Positions 60,847 to 64,000 of a DNA stretch of 64,000 bases are shown in pieces. The position numbers and the translations under genes are program-made. Source of the stretch: S5-A14a sp050908895. GTDB lineage: Bacteria > Bacillota > Clostridia > Peptostreptococcales > Anaerovoracaceae. Numbering within the stretch: position 1 is the first letter of the stretch; each line of letters opens with the position of its first letter. The notes under the pieces are model-generated. The model had not been told where the DNA came from, searched no databases, and saw nothing but the letters and a program-made list of their open reading frames with translations. Location: NCBI GenBank assembly GCA_050908895.1, contig CP171222.1, positions 62,001 through 126,000 of the forward strand. Reading direction: 5' to 3'.

Positions 60847-62358
60847 CTAGTTATTATATAAGTTTGTTGTCATGTATTCAGGGTCACAAGTGGCGTCAAT
60901 ACCCAATGATTTAAGTGTCTGCTCATCATTATCACTCAAAATAGCCGTACAGTGAGCTCTCACACCCTTTAATTCCACCAGTTTATCGGTCGCCTGTTTT
61001 GCTAATTTACATCTTGTTCCTGAAATTGTTAGAGCTGTTAGAATTTCTTCTAAGTTAAGTGAAGTTCTGTCGTATCCTAATGTTTCTGTCTTAAGAGTTT
61101 GAATAGTTGATAAGACATCCGGTGTTATCAACAGGACGTCGTCATCCATGCCACAAAGCTTCTTGATTCCATTAAGGACTGCTGCTGCTGCTGCAACCAT
61201 CCTCCTTGAACTTCGTCCAGTGACAATTTCTCCTCCCGGAAGCTCTAGGGCCATAACAACCACATTTTCATATCGCTTATCACACTGTCTCTTATATTCC
61301 ATATAATCTCTAGCAGGTTGAACCACCTTCCTGTCTTCAACAGTTTTTCCTACCTCGTTCATGAGAAGCTGGGAACGCTCAAGAGAGGACTCGCTGATCT
61401 TACCTTTTTTGTAATCACATTTTGCAATTAAGTATCTTCTGATAATTTCTTGGCAAGCGGCTTCGCGACATATTTCGTCATCAACTACGGCGTACCCTGC
61501 CATATTTACACCCATGTCAGTTGGGGAATTATATTCTGAAGGCTTTTTTGTTATCTCTTCAATTATGCGTTTTACAACAGGGAATACCTCTACATCTCTA
61601 TTATAATTCACAGTCATTTTCCCATAAGCTTCTAGATGGAATGGATCTATCATATTGACATCCTTAAGGTCAGCTGTTGCAGCCTCATAAGCTATGTTTA
61701 CTGGATGTTTAAGGGGCAGATTCCAAATCGGGAAAGTCTCAAACTTTGCATATCTAACCTTTCGTCCCCTTATTTCCTCATGGTAGAGCTGTGAAAGACA
61801 CGTAGCTAATTTCCCGCTACCTCCCCCTGGGCCTGTTACAACAACAAGAGGTTTTTCCACTTCAATATAAGGGTTTGCTCCATATCCTTCCTGACTAACT
61901 ATGATTTCCACATCCGTTGGATATCCCTTTGTATAGTTATGCTTATACGTCTTGATTCCACGGCGCTCCAACTTATTTATAAACATATTAACTGATGGTG
62001 AATCCTCATATCTTGTAACCACCACACTATTAATAGTAAGATCATATTTTCTAAAAGTGTCAATAAGTCGCAAAACCTCAAGGTCATATGTAATCCCAAA
62101 ATCTTGTCTTGTTTTATTAGTCATTATATCACCGGCATAGATACAAATAATAACCTCTGCCTGATGCTTGAGGTTCTGCAAAAGCTTAATCTTTGCATTT
62201 TCATCAAATCCCGGTAAAACTCTCATAGCATGTTTATCATGAACTAATTTCCCACCAAACTCCAGATAAAGTCTCTGACTATCACCTGATTTAATTCTCT
62301 CTAATATGTGATTGGATTGCATTTCAAGATACTTTTTGGGGTCAAAACCTGCTTGCAT
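60847..62358 (-). CDS. DUF1846 domain protein
   Basis: A 503-residue protein of the DUF1846 family, widespread in Firmicutes and of unknown function. The start MQAGFDPKKYLEMQS, the nucleotide-like segment VVVTGPGGGSGKLATCLSQLYHE and the conserved middle KKPSEYNSPTDMGVNMAGYAV are typical. Length is normal. It may be an NTP-binding enzyme; nothing more is certain. AAAGGAGA precedes the ATG. Confidence 0.9.
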   Translation of the reverse strand: MQAGFDPKKYLEMQSNHILERIKSGDSQRLYLEFGGKLVHDKHAMRVLPGFDENAKIKLLQNLKHQAEVIICIYAGDIMTNKTRQDFGITYDLEVLRLIDTFRKYDLTINSVVVTRYEDSPSVNMFINKLERRGIKTYKHNYTKGYPTDVEIIVSQEGYGANPYIEVEKPLVVVTGPGGGSGKLATCLSQLYHEEIRGRKVRYAKFETFPIWNLPLKHPVNIAYEAATADLKDVNMIDPFHLEAYGKMTVNYNRDVEVFPVVKRIIEEITKKPSEYNSPTDMGVNMAGYAVVDDEICREAACQEIIRRYLIAKCDYKKGKISESSLERSQLLMNEVGKTVEDRKVVQPARDYMEYKRQCDKRYENVVVMALELPGGEIVTGRSSRRMVAAAAAVLNGIKKLCGMDDDVLLITPDVLSTIQTLKTETLGYDRTSLNLEEILTALTISGTRCKLAKQATDKLVELKGVRAHCTAILSDNDEQTLKSLGIDATCDPEYMTTNLYNN

Positions 62359-62445
62359 TTAATTTTCTCCTTTTTATTTTTTGCGTTTATTTAAGTTAAT
62401 ATCATGGCTATTACCACAAAATATTTGCATGTTAGTGTTATTTTG

Positions 62446-62874
62446 CTAGTTACTCACTTTAATTTTAAGAGAATTTCTACCATCAATTAGTCCATCAAGA
62501 CTTATATGATAATCGATGTTAACATCACCATATCCCTCTTCATTTAACTTATTATCCACTTTGTTAGTCAATACTTCAAGAGGTAGAACCCCCATAGGAG
62601 TCTCATAACGGCTAAAATATCTCTCACCGGTCTCAAACACAATCTCGTCTGGCTGCCTGTTATCGCTGGTCCTTCTCATTTTAACTTTATCGTTTTCTAA
62701 AATAAGCGTAGTGCTACATCCCTCAAGACCGGAAAGATGAGATTCATCATAAAGGACATACGTCTTCCCATCTCTCTGGTACAACTTCCCCTCTGTAATT
62801 ATTTCAACATTGCCATCTGAGTCTTCAGGCATCCCAAATTCCCCACCAGAAATTTTCAACGTTACAAGTTTCAT
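62446..62874 (-). CDS. DUF1934 domain protein
   Basis: A 142-residue calycin-like beta-barrel protein of the DUF1934 family, function unknown. LYQRDGKTYVLYDESHLSGLEGCSTTL and the later YFSRYETPMGVLPLEVLT are the family core. I chose the ATG at 62874, with GGAG 8 bases upstream; the frame from 62886 adds four residues. It is followed by the DUF1846 gene. Confidence 0.85.
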   Translation of the reverse strand: MKLVTLKISGGEFGMPEDSDGNVEIITEGKLYQRDGKTYVLYDESHLSGLEGCSTTLILENDKVKMRRTSDNRQPDEIVFETGERYFSRYETPMGVLPLEVLTNKVDNKLNEEGYGDVNIDYHISLDGLIDGRNSLKIKVSN

Positions 62875-62986
62875 AATCTTCTCCATTCAATTATTTACCC
62901 ACCCCAAGAATTTGAGGTGGGAAAAGAACATTTATTACTTAAATATCGTACCACAAAATAACCGTTTTTACAACATTTCTCATAAT

Positions 62987-63015
62987 TTGCATACGTCCAC
63001 TTCTTGTGGTATACT
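62987..63015 (+). promoter_or_regulatory. birA promoter
   Basis: TTGCAT, 17 bases, TATACT, then GGGAGGA and the birA ATG at 63039. Confidence 0.6.
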
Positions 63016-63038
63016 TGGTTGACAATAGGGAGGAAATT

Positions 63039-64000
63039 ATGGGTACAAGATCAGACATACTTCAAATTTTGATGGACGAGGAAGTAGGCTATCACTCTGG
63101 ACAAGAACTAGGAAAGCGTCTAAATGTTTCTAGGAACGCTGTATGGAAAGCCATAGAACAACTTAGAGATGACGGGTATGATATAGAAAGCCGTCCAAGA
63201 GTAGGCTATCGATTAGTAGGTGGAACTCACAGTATAACAGAAAGCTCCATATGCGGACATATAAAAAGTCCTTGCAAGCTTTATGTTTTTGATACGGTAG
63301 AGTCAACAAATGACTTTGTTTCCCAACACTCTCACGAAATCAAAGAAGATAAACCACTTCTTGTAGTTGCCAACAAGCAAACTAGTGGTAGGGGTAGAAT
63401 GGGAAGAAAATTCTTTTCCCCACCAGGAACAGGACTTTACATGTCTATTGGTATTAAGCCAAAATTTGCTATCGACAAGGCACTCTACACAACTATAGCA
63501 ACAGCCATTGCTGTATGCCACGCAATTGAAGAAGTTGCCCCAGTTAAGGCCCGCGTAAAATGGGTTAACGATATCTTTCTCAAAAATAAAAAAGTCTGTG
63601 GCATCCTAACCGAGGCTGCTGCAAACCTAGAAACTGGTAAAATAGATAAGATTATAATAGGGATTGGAATCAACTGCTTTGCTCCTGCACATATGCCTGA
63701 TGATATTAAAAATATAGCGGGCGCCGTTTCAAAGACAAGAAACTCCTTTTCAAGAAACGAACTTGCTGGCCTAGTATTTGAAAATGCAATGAAAATTTTC
63801 AAAGAACTAGAACCAAAAGAAAATAACCCAACGGCCATGTTTGAAACACCTACATCAGGTGCTGGCGGCCCAAAGTTTTTACAAGACTATAGGTTGCGCT
63901 CAAACGTTTTAGGCAAAAAAATATCCATATATCCCCATCAAGGTGCTGCCCCGATTGCAGCCAATGCTATTGACATTGATGACAATGGTGGCCTCGTGGT
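63039..64000 (+). CDS. birA: Bifunctional biotin operon repressor / biotin-protein ligase, 3' end outside window
   Basis: At least 320 residues, still open at the right edge. The N-terminal helix-turn-helix (1-60, SGQELGKRLNVSRNAVWKAIEQLRDDGY) is followed by the ligase core: VFDTVESTNDF, biotinyl-AMP loop TSGRGRMGRKFFSPPGTGLYMS, KWVNDIFLKNKKVCGILTEA and IGIGINCF. It attaches biotin to carboxylase carrier proteins and, as a dimer with biotinyl-AMP, represses biotin genes. The C-terminal domain begins near VLGKKISIY. An insert (PTAMFETPTSGAGGPK) before it is unusual. Confidence 0.94.
   Translation, partial: MGTRSDILQILMDEEVGYHSGQELGKRLNVSRNAVWKAIEQLRDDGYDIESRPRVGYRLVGGTHSITESSICGHIKSPCKLYVFDTVESTNDFVSQHSHEIKEDKPLLVVANKQTSGRGRMGRKFFSPPGTGLYMSIGIKPKFAIDKALYTTIATAIAVCHAIEEVAPVKARVKWVNDIFLKNKKVCGILTEAAANLETGKIDKIIIGIGINCFAPAHMPDDIKNIAGAVSKTRNSFSRNELAGLVFENAMKIFKELEPKENNPTAMFETPTSGAGGPKFLQDYRLRSNVLGKKISIYPHQGAAPIAANAIDIDDNGGLV

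Noticed and set aside
1..64000. CRISPR array or prophage
   Set aside because: No regularly spaced short repeats, Cas proteins, integrase or structural phage genes were seen.
1..64000. T-box leaders
   Set aside because: No AGGGTGGNACCGCG-like element was found in any intergenic region I read.

Overview
The window comes from a low-GC Gram-positive anaerobe, most likely a clostridium-like member of the Bacillota (Clostridia). Supporting signs are the AT-rich DNA with strong GGAGG ribosome-binding sites and TTGACA/TATAAT-type promoters, the class 1B PyrD/PyrK pair, a tandem glycine riboswitch, AddB, and DUF1846/DUF1934 proteins. I cannot name the species. Coding is about 90% dense and mostly on the minus strand.

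Layout. 1-16.4 kb is a minus-strand housekeeping run. Read 5' to 3' it goes: CNNM/CorC-like membrane protein, secA, prfB, tex, addB, tRNA-Thr(CGU), deoD, maf, then a very long tandem acyl-CoA synthetase that leaves the window at base 1. 16.5-20.7 kb holds htrA, a decayed IS256-family element and an AGCS amino-acid symporter behind a tandem glycine riboswitch with a terminator. 20.7-26.5 kb has a GntR regulator, ispE, an Ig-like membrane protein, tadA, an ABC-F protein and a CvpA-like protein. 26.6-30.1 kb is a plus-strand accessory run: alpha/beta hydrolase, two GNAT acetyltransferases, a DUF3267 pseudogene and an isoprenylcysteine-methyltransferase-like protein, behind one promoter with a palindrome. 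30.2-35.4 kb is an MMPL transporter with an LxxG-heptad partner, controlled by a divergent TetR regulator with three visible operators. 35.4-37.4 kb is a CPBP protease remnant split by an intact-looking IS3/IS150-type element. 37.5-43.6 kb is the pyr operon (pyrC-pyrK-pyrD-pyrFE fusion-pyrB-pyrI). 43.6-49.9 kb is a lactococcin-972-type bacteriocin island with its own two-component system, bracketed by 48-bp imperfect direct repeats. 49.9-63 kb holds a uridine-kinase-like protein, a PC4-like protein, a second MMPL/heptad pair joined to recR, then ybaB, dnaX, the SRP RNA gene, a ClC transporter and the DUF1846 and DUF1934 genes. birA enters on the plus strand at the right edge.

How the parts fit. 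The pyr operon makes UMP from carbamoyl phosphate; carAB is not in the window. A uridine-kinase-like gene lies just across the bacteriocin island, so the island probably inserted between two pyrimidine-related loci. The two MMPL/heptad pairs are paralogous envelope systems under very different control: one is TetR-regulated, the other rides on the DNA-repair operon.

The most distinctive observations are: the synthetase whose second AMP-binding half has lost key catalytic motifs; the bacteriocin island with its 13-codon leader ORF and unknown fourth gene; the TetR operators embedded in two facing promoters; the pyrF::pyrE fusion; and relics of past mobile-element activity, including IS256-family ends at two places and a 3-bp IS3 target duplication whose removal restores a reading frame.
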